A stretch of DNA of 64,000 nt from NCBI GenBank assembly GCA_016946835.1, contig JACVTC010000046.1:620001-684000 (forward strand). The letters run 5' to 3'. The translations under genes and the position numbers were made by a program. The notes under the pieces are model-generated. The model had not been told where the DNA came from and searched no databases. It saw nothing but the letters and a program-made list of their open reading frames with translations. Below are positions 1-12,584 of the stretch, piece by piece; position 1 is the stretch's first letter; each line of letters begins with the position of its first letter. The stretch is from Neocallimastix lanati (nom. inval.). Lineage: Eukaryota > Neocallimastigomycota > Neocallimastigomycetes > Neocallimastigales > Neocallimastigaceae.

Positions 1-2758
1 GAAGATAATAATGATGAAAAGAAAATAGCTGAAACCAAAAAAAATGATAATCAGCAACCTCAAGTAGTAATTATGCCAAATCCACATATAAGACCTAATA
101 CACCATGGACTGAACATAAAGCACCATCAGGTGAATTTTACTATTATAATCATATAACAAAACAAAGTACATGGAAAAAACCTGATAATTTTATACCATT
201 TCGACCACCTTTTATACCACATTATCACCAAAAACATATAATTCAAAAGCCATTAACAAAAACTGTGCCAAAACCAATTGAAAAAGCCCTATCAATGTAA
301 TTATCTTCTTAAAACTTTTTAGTATAAAAATTTGAAAAATTTTAAATAATTAATAATAGAAATTTTTATTTGCTAACATTATAATTATTAATTTAAAATT
401 ATAAATAGGAAACGTATTCCAGGTACACCATGGCACATTATTTTAACTTCAAGAAATAATGAATTTTTCTACAATTATGAAACAAAAAAAGCAATTTGGG
501 AAATTCCTGAAGAGGTTAAAAATATTATAAATGATTTATTGGAAGAAGCAAAAAAAATTAAAGAAGAAAGAGAAGCTGCATTAAAAAAGAAAGAGGAGTT
601 GAAAAAGAATGATATAGATCTGAATATATTAAATGAAGAGAGTCAAGAAACATCAATGAAAATAAAAGATGAAGATGCAAAAAAAGAAGAAAAAGAAAAG
701 TTTCAACAAAAAGAAAAAGAGAAAGAAATATTACCTGATAATAAATCAAAAGATAATAATCAAAAAAAATCAAACGAATCATCAAAAGAGAAAAAAATTA
801 ATGATTTTTTTGCATTATTAGAAGAAAACGATATTTCTCCATTTTCTACTTGGGAAAAGGAACTATCAAATATTATTAATGATAAACGTTATACATTAAT
901 TCCTACTTTAAAAGAAAGAAAAAGGCTTTTTGATGAATATTGTAGAAAAAAAGTAATTGAAATGAAAAAGAATAACGAATTGGTAATAGAAGATCCAATT
1001 AAAAAATATAAAAAATTATTGAAGGAAGTAGTTAAGGAAGATACTACATGGAAGATGTTTATGATACGAAATAAAAGAGACCCGCGTTATCAAAACTTAG
1101 GTGCTAAAGAAAGAGAAAGTATTTTCCATGAATATAAAAAGGAATTCGAAAAATCGGAGCGTCAAAGACGTGAAGAAAGAAAAGAAAAAAATAAAGCTTC
1201 GTTTATAGAGTTATTAAAAGAAACAAAAGAAATTAATGCTGAATCAAGTTGGAGAACCATTAAACATATCATTGATAATGATGAAAGATATGATTTACTT
1301 AGTTCATCGGAAAGGGAAGATTGTTTCTATGATTATAGAAAATTGCTTAAAAAAGAAAATGAAAAACAAAACGAAGAAAAATTATTAGAAAGAAAAAGAA
1401 GGTATAATAGTAATTATAATAAATAATAAATAAATCAAAAATAAAAAATAGTAATAAAAAATAAATAGTAAATAATAAATATTAAATTATGATAATAGCA
1501 ATATTTAATTTTAATTAATACAAAACATATATACATAGATAATAATGATAATAATAATATTCAGTTTAAATTCATATATAAAAATATACAACATTTTTTT
1601 TCTTTAATGCAATAACAAATTAATAAATATTTATATTATGTATAATTTTTAAATATGTACAAAATATATTTATTTACAGAGAAGAAATAAGTTTAAGAGA
1701 ACGTGAAAGAGAAGTTAATAAAGAAAAATATTATAGGGAAAAAGAGGTTAAAACTAATCGTTTAAAAACAGAAACGAACTATGCAAGAATACAATTTCAG
1801 TCATTATTAATTGATTATATAAGAAACCATAACGTAATTTTTATTTTTTTTAAAAAAAAAAAAAAATTATTATTAAATCCTATAAATTTCTATATAAATA
1901 AATGAATATTTAACATAATAAATAATTTCTTATTTATAATATTCATAACTATTTTTATAAATATATATTTATATTTATATTTATATTTATATTTATATTT
2001 ATATTTATATTTATATTTATATTTATATTTATATTTATATTTATATTTATATTTATATTTATATTTATATTTATATTTATATTTATATTTATATTTATAT
2101 TTATATTTATATTTATATTTATATTTATATTTATATTTATATTTATATTTATATTTATATTTATATTTATATTTATATTTATATTTATATTTATTTTATT
2201 TTTATTTTTATTTTTATATTTAATTTAATATAATTAGATAACTTGGGAAAAGAAAAAATCATCATTAATGTCAGATTATAGATGGCAACAAAGCAAAATT
2301 TTAACTGAAACCGAAATGAAAACTTTATTTGAAGAACATTTAAAAACCTTGTTCGAAAAACGTTTAAAATCATTTAATGAGCTATTAGATAAAGTATTAA
2401 ATAAAAATCCTATCATTGAATGGCTTGAACTCTATCCATTAATAGAAGATGATCCTAGAGTTGTTAAATTACAAAAATCTGAAGAAGAATTAGAATCTTT
2501 ATTTAATAATTATAAAACAAAATTTAATAAAGATATAGAAATTAATTTCAAGAAATTACTTGAAGAGAATAGTTTTATCGAATATCAAATTAAACAAGAA
2601 GTTATTAATTCTATTAACGAAAATGAAGTTGATAATAAATATACAATTACTATTGAAGAGATTGAAGAAATTATAAAGGTAAAAAAATAAAAAATAAAAA
2701 ATAAAAAATAAAAAATAAAAATTAAAATAAAAATTAAAAATTAAAAATAAAATGAAAA

Positions 2759-2815
<57 letters not shown>

Positions 2816-3545
2816 GAAATAAAAAATAAAATATAATATTTAAATTACTTAATTTATACCATTATTATTGTAGTCAGATGATTTATAATTTTTTTATTTA
2901 ATAATAAACTTTTTAATATTATTATAAATATAATTTATTAATGTTACTTAAATTAAGGCGGATCATCGTTATACCCTTATGAGTACTCAAAAAGAAAAAT
3001 GTAAAGAAATTATTCAAAATCATATTAATCGATTAGTAGCGAAATTCGTTACAGATAAACATGGAACTTCTGATCATTCATTAGCAAAATTAGCAGGAGC
3101 AAAAATTGATGAAAATAAATTAAATGGAAAAAGTAGTAAAAATGAAGTAAATCTAAAAAAAATGATGGATCAAAAGAATAATAATAATATAGTTAAAAAG
3201 GAAAATAGTAGGATGGATTTAGATAAAAGTCAACCCGAAGATCTAAGTAAATTAAATTATGATGATACTGAAGAAGGTGAAATTGATTCAAAAAACAAAC
3301 AAAGAAATAGAAGCAAGAATAGAAGTAGAAGTAGAAGTAGAAGTAGAAGTAGAAGTAGAAGTAGAAGTAGAAGTAGAAGTAGAAGTAGAAGTAGAAGTAG
3401 AAGTAGAAGTAGAAGTAGAAGAAGTAGAAGTAGAAGTAGAAGAAGTAGAAGTAGAAGTGGAAGTGAAAGTAGAAGTAGAAGTAGACATAGAAGCAGCAAA
3501 AGCAGGCATAGATTCCATCATCATTCAAAGCGTAGAAGATATTAA
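1..3545 (+). CDS. TCERG1/CA150-like WW-FF transcription elongation/splicing factor, 5' partial
   Basis: Exons by phase: <1-296, 409-1401, 1680-1833, 2238-2678, 2958-3545, all GT..AG, giving 823 residues from the window edge. Two WW domains (about residues 35-61, starting PWTEHKAP, and 105-135, starting PWHII) are followed by a charged coiled linker and about six FF repeats. The first FF carries the FSTWEKEL core typical of TCERG1, the fourth matches its NHNITWE..RWQ..LF.EH pattern, and the last is split by the final intron. The family couples RNA polymerase II CTD binding to splicing in the nucleus (family knowledge). A C-terminal RS tail of about 35 SR/RS dipeptides, ending in an R/H-rich tip, follows an EEGEID acidic stretch. 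To my knowledge this tail is not part of animal TCERG1. The N-terminus and true start lie upstream of the window. PRP40 is the alternative, but the FF sequences favour TCERG1. Confidence 0.88.
1963..2192. repeat. (TTTATA)n microsatellite inside intron
   Basis: About 38 near-perfect 6-bp units sit in the third intron of the WW-FF gene and account for most of that intron's length. Confidence 0.95.
3313..3480 (+). repeat. Coding (AGTAGA)n hexamer repeat encoding the RS tail
   Basis: An in-frame hexanucleotide repeat encodes Ser-Arg dipeptides, with occasional AGAAGT shifts and one GGA interruption near the end. The antisense strand gives spurious Leu- or Tyr/Phe-repeat frames here. Confidence 0.95.
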
Positions 3546-3839
3546 AATATAAATTAATAATAAAATAACGAGTAAAAATAAAAATTATATATTTAATATT
3601 TTATTTATAGTGTGTATTAAATAATAATAATAATAATAATAATGAATATTTATTACTTGAATTTTTAAGCAGTAATAAATAATATATAATATTTATTTTG
3701 TTTATTAATTAATTAATTATTTATTTATTTATTTACTGATTTATTTGTTTGTTTGTTAATATTGTTTTTAACACTCAGAGTTAATCATAATTATAAAAGA
3801 AAAGTTATTTGGAAACCTATAAAAAAAAAAAAAAAAAAA

Positions 3840-3876
<37 letters not shown>

Positions 3877-4105
3877 TAAAATATATAATATATAATTTTT
3901 AGATAAATATTTTTAATATATATAATTTATTTGATATTTATTTATATTTATTAAACTACAAATAATATAAATTTAAACTTTAAATATTTATGTTATGCTT
4001 TATTTATTTTTTATTTCAATGTAATGTTTTTTCTATATATATAAAATTTTAGGTATATTATAAATATTTTAATAATTTAAATTAGCAATATTTACTATAT
4101 AAAAT

Positions 4106-4148
<43 letters not shown>

Positions 4149-4272
4149 TTACAATGACAATTTATATAGTCATTTTGTAGCAAAATAATATATAATATAG
4201 TAAAGTTTACAATCCTTCTTGATGATTTGATTTCAATTATTTTAACTAAATGATTTATAATAGATGAATTTG

Positions 4273-4312
<40 letters not shown>

Positions 4313-4392
4313 TAATTATTCATTATGTATTTACTATATATAAAAATATTTATTAAATTATTATTTAATTATTAAATATTAACCATTATGCG
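3546..4392. other. Intergenic between convergent genes; homopolymers only
   Basis: Short AT spacer with poly-A runs (about 3822-3840, 4109-4145, 4275-4300) and a TAA run (3841-3873). No coding signal seen on either strand. It separates two convergent genes, so it probably holds both 3' ends. Confidence 0.7.
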
Positions 4393-4395
4393 TTA

Positions 4396-4440
<45 letters not shown>

Positions 4441-5636
4441 GTTATTGTTGTTGTTGTTATTATTATTATTATTATTATTAATCAGTATATTCGTATTGTT
4501 TTGATTATTATTTTTCTGATTATTTTTGTTTACTTTATTTAAATTGCTTTGGATCAAATCATCAGTAATTAATGAGTCTTTTTTATTTGATTCGAATAAA
4601 ATTATATCATTAGATTGATTAATAATCATATTTATATTATTATCATCCACAGGATCCCAATTATGAAGCTGACGTCTCCAACTTCTTACCATACCATCCC
4701 AACATCTCTTACTACATTTTGTATATTTGTCGGGTGTCCATGGGTCTGTTTTTTTTCTATTTTCTCTATATATTAGTATAAAATAAAATTTTAATATAAA
4801 TTAATAATAGAAATAATAAATGTTAATACTATTAATATTCTAAAAAAAAAAAATTAACATTTTAAAATTTTAATATTTTAATATTTTTAATAAATAAAAT
4901 AATATATTAAAAATATTTTGAAATAATATTTTATTAATATTTTTTTTAAAAATCATACTTTTTTATAACTTTTGCATAAATTTTATAACCAATAGTATTT
5001 TTTCCATATTCTATTTGTTTTTGACGTTGTTCTAATCTTCTTTCTTCTGAGGAAGGTTGAGTTCCTTGATTTACCTCTTTGTTATATAATTTATAATATT
5101 TAGTATATAATGAAAGAACATAAAATTTTATAAGCATTAAAAGAAATATTTAAATATATATGTATATATATATAATTCATTATTATATATATGTTTAATT
5201 TTAAACACAAAATTAATTTTTAAATATTTTTAAAATATTAAAATTAATTATTAAATTAATTAAAAGGAATAGAATTTAAATATTTAAATTGAAATTTTAT
5301 TTAAATTTAAATATTATTTAAAAAAAAAATACCCATATTATTTTTAGGCCTTAAATTATTGTTTCTATTTATATTTTTATTATAACCATTATTATTATGA
5401 AAATTATTACTATTATTATGTGAATTGTAAATGTGATTTATATTATTACTTGTTTGATAATTAATTACATTTATTAAACCATATCCATTTAAATTATGAG
5501 ATGATTTACTATTGATAATTGAAGGATTAATTCTTAGAAGCCCACTATTATTGAAATTTTGAGTACGAACAATTGTTGTTGTTACAACTGTTTTTTGATG
5601 TGGATAATTTATTTTTCTTTCCTTATTTTTATACAT
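4393..5636 (-). CDS. SLBP: Histone RNA stem-loop binding protein (SLBP)
   Basis: Exons on the minus strand: 5636-5333, 5076-4959, 4765-4393; phases close exactly (795 bp, 264 residues). The RNA-binding domain is built across the last intron: RQKQIEYGKNTIGY, then a TPDK segment (the family TPNK phospho-threonine motif), then CSKRCWDGMVRSWRRQLHNW ending in DP. This is the diagnostic SLBP fold that binds the 3' hairpin of replication-dependent histone mRNAs (family knowledge). The C-terminus is a long Asn run encoded by (ATT)n on the plus strand. The start is uncertain. I used the first ATG of the 5' exon, but the open frame continues upstream to a possible splice acceptor near 5723, so an extra 5' exon is possible. 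It is convergent with the WW-FF gene. Confidence 0.88.
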
Positions 5637-6449
5637 TTTTTCAAATTTATTTTCAAATTTCAAAATCTTATCATTAATCGTTTTCTTAAAAAACTTAATA
5701 ATAATTGAATTATTATTTCTCAATTTTTTATTGATATATAAATAGAAAAAAAAAAAAAAAATAAAAGATAAATATTACTAAAATAAATAAATTTAAGTCT
5801 AAAATGTTAAGACATTAAATAAAATATAAACAAATAAATAATTTTTATAAATATTCAAATTGAAATGTATAATTTAAAATAAATATTCGATATTAAATAG
5901 TAAATTAAGATTTATTATTAAAGAGTTTTTTTAATAAATTTAAATTAAATATATGTTATGTTATAAATTTTAAATAATAATATCAAATGTTATATAAAAT
6001 TACTCATTTGGTATGACTGATGAAATTATATACATAAAATTAAAATTATAAAAAAACAAAATATTAATAAATGAGTAAAAATAATTAAAATAGCAAAGAT
6101 TATTATTGTTAAGCATTATCAATATCATATGAACATTAAGTAAAACCTTTAAGATACGCCACATGAAATCTCAAGTATAATCTTATTCTGTTGAAGTATA
6201 ACCTTATTCTATACATATAATCCAAATAAATAATAATTAATTTAATATAAATAAATAAAATGTACTTTTACCGAAGCGCCATGTAGGACTGGTTATTTAT
6301 TGATATTATTTAATTTAAAACACAATTATATATTATAAATATTTATAATAACCTATTTTTTTATTTATAAATAAAATTATTATATTATAAATAAAATTAT
6401 TATTAAATATAAAATTTCTACTAGCTTTTATTTATATATATTTATCTGT

Positions 6450-6488
<39 letters not shown>

Positions 6489-6501
6489 TGTATTTATGTA
6501 T

Positions 6502-6580
<79 letters not shown>

Positions 6581-6801
6581 TGTATTTATGTATTTATTTA
6601 TTTGTTTATTTATGTATTTATTTATGTATTTATTTATTTATTTAAAATTCTTAAATTTTTTTATTAATAAATTTTTTTCTTTATTTTGTGAAAGTCCATT
6701 TTTATTTTAAAAATAAATTTAGAAGAAATTAAACCAAAAGAAATAAGTAAATATTAAAATATAATTATAATAATATATATATTTATAAAAAAATATGAAT
6801 A
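5637..6801. other. Intergenic, AT-rich
   Basis: No gene recognised. A slightly less AT-rich stretch at about 6120-6290 holds two CGCCA-containing motifs (6156, 6277) reminiscent of the MITE ends described elsewhere in the window. The (TTTA)n block lies at 6449-6644. Confidence 0.6.
6449..6644. repeat. (TTTA)n tetranucleotide repeat with TGTA variants
   Basis: About 49 tetranucleotide units, interrupted by a few TTTATGTA variants, located 160 bp upstream of the MZT1 start. Confidence 0.95.
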
Positions 6802-6990
6802 ATGGATTCTGACCAAGCAATTCAAGCAAGAGAAACTGTCGAAATTTTATATGAAATATCACAACTCCTAAACACTGGTCTGGATCGTGAAACTTTATCT
6901 TATTGTATATCTTTATGTGAAGCAGGAGTAAATCCAGAAGCTTTAGCTGCCGTAATTAAAGAATTAAAACAAATTGCAAATGTTTCATAA
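6802..6990 (+). CDS. MZT1: Mitotic-spindle organizing protein 1 (MZT1/GIP1 family)
   Basis: A single uninterrupted exon encodes 62 residues, the normal size for MOZART1 proteins. The sequence shows the family signature: [20 protein letters not shown], then [22 protein letters not shown]1 binds the N-terminal region of gamma-tubulin complex proteins and helps recruit and activate gamma-TuRC at spindle poles (family knowledge). The ATG at 6802 follows an AT-only leader and gives the expected N-terminus, so no upstream exon is needed. It is among the shortest genes in the window and is easily missed by length filters. Confidence 0.93.
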   Translation: MDSDQAIQARETVEILYEISQLLNTGLDRETLSYCISLCEAGVNPEALAAVIKELKQIANVS

Positions 6991-7397
6991 TCATCAAAAA
7001 ATTGAATAGTATAATTAAAAAAATTTTTTTTTTTTTGAATTATCTACTATGTAATAAAAATTATATAAACATATAATTTTTTTTAAACATTAAATATATA
7101 ATTAAAGTTTGATGATTAATTAAAGAATCCTTAAAATAAAATGGTTGAACTCTTAAATTATTAAAAATAATAATGATAAATTATATTATTATTTATCAAA
7201 AATATAACATTGAATAAATTTAATGATTGATTTCCAAATAAATTTGTACCATTTGAATAACTCAGTTTCAAATATAATATGAAAGTTTAAATGTATAATA
7301 TATGTAATAATGGAGCGATATATATAATAAAAAAAAATTAATGTTAGAACATAAATTTAAATGAAATATTTTTTCATTATTTAATAATATGTTATTA

Positions 7398-7441
<44 letters not shown>

Positions 7442-7627
7442 TTTTTTTTTTTTTTTTTTTCATTTTTCATTTTATATTGAATGTTCAAATATTTTTTATA
7501 AATTTTTGAATATAAAAAATAAAAATATTAATATAAACAATATTAACAACAATTACTAAAAAAAATTTTTTTGAAAAAAAAATTTAAATATCTTTTATCT
7601 TCAACCCAAAATTATATTTTTTATATG

Positions 7628-7824
7628 TGTTAAGAGTCAGGAATTTATGGTTTATAATTATGTCAATTGTATTAATATATTTTATGGTAAAGAGTTACTG
7701 GCGCATTAAGTATTCTAAATTAAATGCTTTTATATTAGTATATTGTGGCTTATACATTATTTATATTACAATATGTTTTAATGAATTTGAAGCTTATTTT
7801 TCATACATTTTACATATACAAACA
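7628..7824 (-). mobile_element. Solo LTR of a Ty1/copia-like element
   Basis: About 197 bp starting TGTTAAGAGTCAGGAATTTA and ending in ACAAACA. It is clearly related to segments at 19350-19518 (inverted), 45607-45804 and 47589-47760. The shared core includes AATTATGTC.A.TTTATTAA and TATTGTGGCTTATA. In element orientation the LTR would read TGTTAGAATAT...CTCTTAACA on the minus strand. No internal element sequence adjoins it. The 67-codon open frame here is not a gene. Confidence 0.7.
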
Positions 7825-7830
7825 ATATGA

Positions 7831-9388
7831 ATGATTTATTTATCATAGTAATTATTAATATTTAATTTTTTTCCTTCAATACAAAGATAATTTTGTTTAA
7901 ATATTAATAATTGTTAAAATGTAAAATTTACTTTTTGCAATAATTATTATTATTATTATGTTATTTATTAATTAATTTATAAATTTTACCTATTAATAAA
8001 AAATTTTTTTTCTAATTTTATTATCCTATCCTATAATTAATAAATTACAATTATTATGAAATATATATATATTTTTTAATATAACTTGATATTTTATTAT
8101 TAATTGTACAATCTTACAAATAATTTAAACAGAAAAATAACAAAAATATTATAAAAAGTGTTTATTTTTTTTTTCATATTTATTTATTTATATATTTATG
8201 TATTGATATTTTTATATATTATAGATCTTCATTATCAAAGCATTAATATTTTTTTAACTTCAATGTTCTTTTAATTGTTTTTTAATAAAATTATTGTTAT
8301 ACATACAATGCATATAAAGAAATATTATGAATAAAAAAAAAAATCAATAATTAATAAATATTAATAAATATTAATAAATATTATTCAATTCAAAAGAACT
8401 TAATTATACTTTAAATGAAAAAAAAAATAATGTAATAATATAATAAAATTTTATTTTTTTTTCTCATTTAAAGTCACAATTCAATAAACAATAATAATAA
8501 CAATAAAAAAAATATAAATTTACTAATTATATAAATTAATGTTATACATTATTTATTTATATAAAAAAAATTTTCATTAATTTACATTAAAATTGTGATT
8601 GTGATAAATCTTTAATCTTAATTTTAATTTGATTGATAATTAATTTATTTTAATTTTTCTTTATTTTTTAGTTTTATTTTTTATTGATATTAATAAAAAA
8701 AATATTTAAAAAAGTTTGTATTTTATATAATCTATAATTGATCAAAAAAAATTGATATTAATTCAGAATTTTTAAATTTTTAAATATCTATGCTAGATTT
8801 TATATTACATATATTTAAAAAAGAATAATAAGATCTTATGTATAAAACAAAATTAATAAAAAAATAAAAAAAAAAAAAAAAAAAAAAAAAAAACATAAAC
8901 TGGTATCCTTATTAAACTTAATATATAAAAACATAGATATTAAAATTAATTTGATAAAAACTACATTATTCTTATAGTACACTTTAGTAATACTATACTT
9001 TTTGATTAAATAATTTGTAGATAATATATATGCACCTCACTATAATATGATTATTTTTATATATAATATAATGACTTCTTAATTTATATTATTTTTAGAG
9101 TTTATTGATATTCTAATATAATATTAATTGTTTATAAATATTATACTTTTATTTATGATAATTTATTTATTAATTATTACCATCATATTAATAAATTTTA
9201 AAATATAAAAATTATAGTGATTAATAGACTTTATTATAATATTATATAACAAAAACAATTAATATTATTAATTATTATTTGATATATAATATTAATTTAT
9301 ATAATAAATAAAATAATATATATAAAGTAAATATAAAATGTGCAAATAAAAAATGTATAAATTATATGAATAAAAATATATATAAATA

Positions 9389-9439
<51 letters not shown>

Positions 9440-9989
9440 AGGAAAAAAGTAATTTTTAATTAAATTTTTGATAAATGAATAAATTTAATTATTACATATA
9501 TATAAAAAATTTAATTAAAAGTTTAAAAAAAAAAATAAAATAAAATAAATTTAAAAAATAAATGCCTTCACCAGTTATGTATATGTTATTTTAGTTATTA
9601 ATAATATAAATTAAGTAGTAATAAAAACCTTTAATTGTTATATTATTAAAAAATAAAAATAATAAATTAAAGTCTAATATTTTATTTAATATATTTTATC
9701 TATTATAATTAAAATTTATTAATAAGGTTTAAACTAAATTAAATTTCTATATGTAAATTTAAAAATAATAATAAAATTCTACATTTTATATAAATATTTT
9801 ATTTTTCTTTTTTATTTTTTTTTTTATATTTATTTCTAAAAAAAAATAAAAGTAAAAAACTTTTTTTTCAAAAAGTTAAGAAAAATAATAAAAAAAGGAA
9901 ATACTAAAAGGAAAAAAAGAAAAAAAAAAATGTATGTACTGAAAATATTAATAGAAATTTTGAATAATTAAATATTATGTGAACTCTTG

Positions 9990-10031
<42 letters not shown>

Positions 10032-10549
10032 AATATTCAATATATGAAAATAAAAATTAAAATTTTTTAAAGACGTATGAAGTAAATTATAAAAAATTAT
10101 TAAAGTAATCAAAAAAATATTTTATTTTGAATAATAATAAATAAACTAAAGAAGCATACAGTTTTGAGAATAAAAAAATATATTTAAAATGAATATTATT
10201 GAAGTATTTAAATAAAAAAGTATTGGAAATTAAAAAAATTTTGTAAAAAGATAATAATAATAAATAAAGGAAAGGAAAGGAAATTAGTTTTTCATATTTT
10301 TTTAAAGAATGCTTAATAAATGAAAGTTTTTTGTAATATAAGAATAAAATTTTAAATTACAATAATATTAAATATTAAATAATGAAGTATTAATACTTTA
10401 TATTTTTACAATTTATATATATTATATAATATAAAAGAAACAAAACCAAAAAATAAAAAATAAAAAGTAAAAAATACAAACAAAAAAATAAAGCAAAAAG
10501 GACTGATAAAGTCATACAAATATAAAAAATTAAAATATAAAATAAAAAA
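7831..10549. other. Long gene-free AT-rich spacer
   Basis: No coding stretch recognised in either strand. It contains poly-A tracts (8869-8893, 9394-9437, 9990-10029) and many short TA-rich inverted stretches. The last 100 bp is A-rich leader for the glutathione S-transferase gene. Confidence 0.65.
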
Positions 10550-11893
10550 ATGGCTAACGACTGTAGTTATGACATTTACTTCTACAAATTCCGTGGAAGA
10601 GCTGAACCAATCCGTCTTCTTTTAGAATATGTTGGAGTAAATATCCAAAACTTTAATATAAATGATAATAATATTTTAATTTTAGAAATACATATTAATT
10701 TTTAAAATAAAAACTAAAACTAATATATATTTATAATATTAATTAAAGGCTAAATACAGAAATTTACATCCAATTGTAAGTTAAATAAATATTACCTACA
10801 AAAATTATGGTTATGGTTTCATATGTTAATAAAATATTTTAAAATAAATGTTAATATTTAGGATTGGCCATCAGACTTTAAGTCTACTATTCCATTTGGA
10901 AGTTTACCTGTTATCGTTGAAAAGGATAGCAAGGGAAAAGTATGTATTTATGTTAATCTTCATAGTAATAATGAAAAATAAATATATTTATTAATATAAA
11001 AAATCATTATATATTTCATAATAGGAATTTAAATTAGTTAATCCACAATCCATTATTAGATACATTGCTAAAAAATATAGTATGTATTTTTAGTTATTAA
11101 TTTTTATATATATTAAAAATTTTAGTAAAAAATATTTATGATTATTTATTAAATTTTGATTATAGATCTAGCTGGTAAGGATTTACATGAAAATGCTTTA
11201 ATGGATACTGTTAGTTACTCATATGGTAATATATATTAATAATATTAATACATATATGTATAATAGAGTTTATTAATACATAAATATAAATAATTATAGT
11301 TGAAGCATATGAAGAATTCATTAAGGCCTGGTCTCAACCAAATGTAAATATAATAAAATAATTGCTGAGTTTATAATTTTAAAAATTAATTTAAATTAAA
11401 TATTAATTATTAATTGATTAAATAATACATTATAAATTAAATTAATATTTTAATAAAAATTAGCCAATGAAAAAAGAATTACTTGAAAAGTATTTCAATA
11501 ACGAATTAGCTCAATTTATTTATTATCATGAGAACTTTTTAAATGATAACAAGTGTACAAAATTCTACTTTGGGGACAAAGTAAGTACATATATTTAAAA
11601 TCATTCATTTTATATTCAAATATTATATAATTATATTTCATATCATGTTCTAATTAAATTTTATCTAATTTTCTGTATATGTAAAATAGATTTCTTATGT
11701 TGACATTTTATGTTTCCACTTTATGGACAGATTGTTAGAAGTAAGACGTGACGTCTTTGTTCCAGCAAAGTGTCCACATCTTTGGCAAATTTATGAAAAT
11801 GTTAGAAAGAACCCAAGAATACAAGACTATCTTTTCTCTCCAAGAAGATTACCATTATCTCTTAATGATCGTCAAACTGGTCGTACTTGTTAA
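10550..11893 (+). CDS. Glutathione S-transferase, sigma-like
   Basis: Eight exons with exactly closing phases: 10550-10636, 10749-10775, 10862-10939, 11025-11079, 11166-11225, 11300-11343, 11464-11580, 11690-11893; 223 residues. The thioredoxin-like N-terminal domain has FRGRAEPIRLLLEY, PFGSLPVI (the cis-Pro loop that binds glutathione) and NPQSIIRYIA (the family's S-R glutathione gamma-Glu site; here QSIIRYI). The helical C-terminal domain has DTVSYSYVEAYEEF and FGDKISYVDILCF. The expected reaction is glutathione conjugation or isomerisation in the cytosol. By alignment with sigma-class enzymes, the usual catalytic Tyr position falls on Phe11, flanked by Tyr10 and Tyr12, so activity is uncertain. 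Exon 2 is only 27 nt. G+C is visibly higher than in the flanks. Confidence 0.92.
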
Positions 11894-11937
11894 AATATTA
11901 AATAATAAAAATAACATAATAATATATATATAAAAAT

Positions 11938-11985
<48 letters not shown>

Positions 11986-12580
11986 TATATACATATATAT
12001 ATATCATTTTATATATATATATAATACGGAATTATAATTATTGGAGAAAATAATATTATATAATATTAATTATTTTATTATTAATCCATATATTATTAAT
12101 CAAATCGATTATTAATAAATATATATTAATCGCATTTATTTAATCAATATAAAATATAACATTACTGTGAATATAAAATAATTTTGCAAAAAGAAATAAT
12201 AATAATAATAATAGTAATAATAGTAATAATAGTAATAATAATATTACAATAATAACTTTAAAAAAATAAAAAATAAAAAATAAAAAAGAAAGTAAAATAA
12301 AATTAAAAATTAAAATAATTTGAATTTGTTTTATATAATATTTTGTGTAGGAAAAAAATTGAAGTTTGCATTATTTAATTCAAAAAATAAAAAAAATTAA
12401 AAAAAAATAAAAAAAATAAAAATAAAATATATATATATATATTAAAAGAAATGTAAATTTCAAAACATTTAACTATATTAAAATTTATAAATTTTTAAAA
12501 ATGTTATTAAATGAAATAAAGATTACAATACTGTAAATATCATTTTTGTTAAATTCACTATCAAAAAATATAAATGTGTA
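11894..12580. other. Intergenic, AT-rich
   Basis: 3' flank of the transferase gene with poly-A (11940-11980), TA dinucleotide runs and AATAGT trinucleotide-type repeats (12197-12242). No gene seen. Confidence 0.65.
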
Positions 12581-12584
12581 AAAT

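Noticed and set aside
3257-3499. Leu-, Tyr/Phe- and Glu/Val-repeat frames over the RS tract
   Set aside because: They are shadows of the hexamer repeat that encodes the RS tail in the sense frame.
7627-7830. 67-residue hydrophobic open frame
   Set aside because: It lies entirely within the LTR repeat and is not conserved among the four copies.
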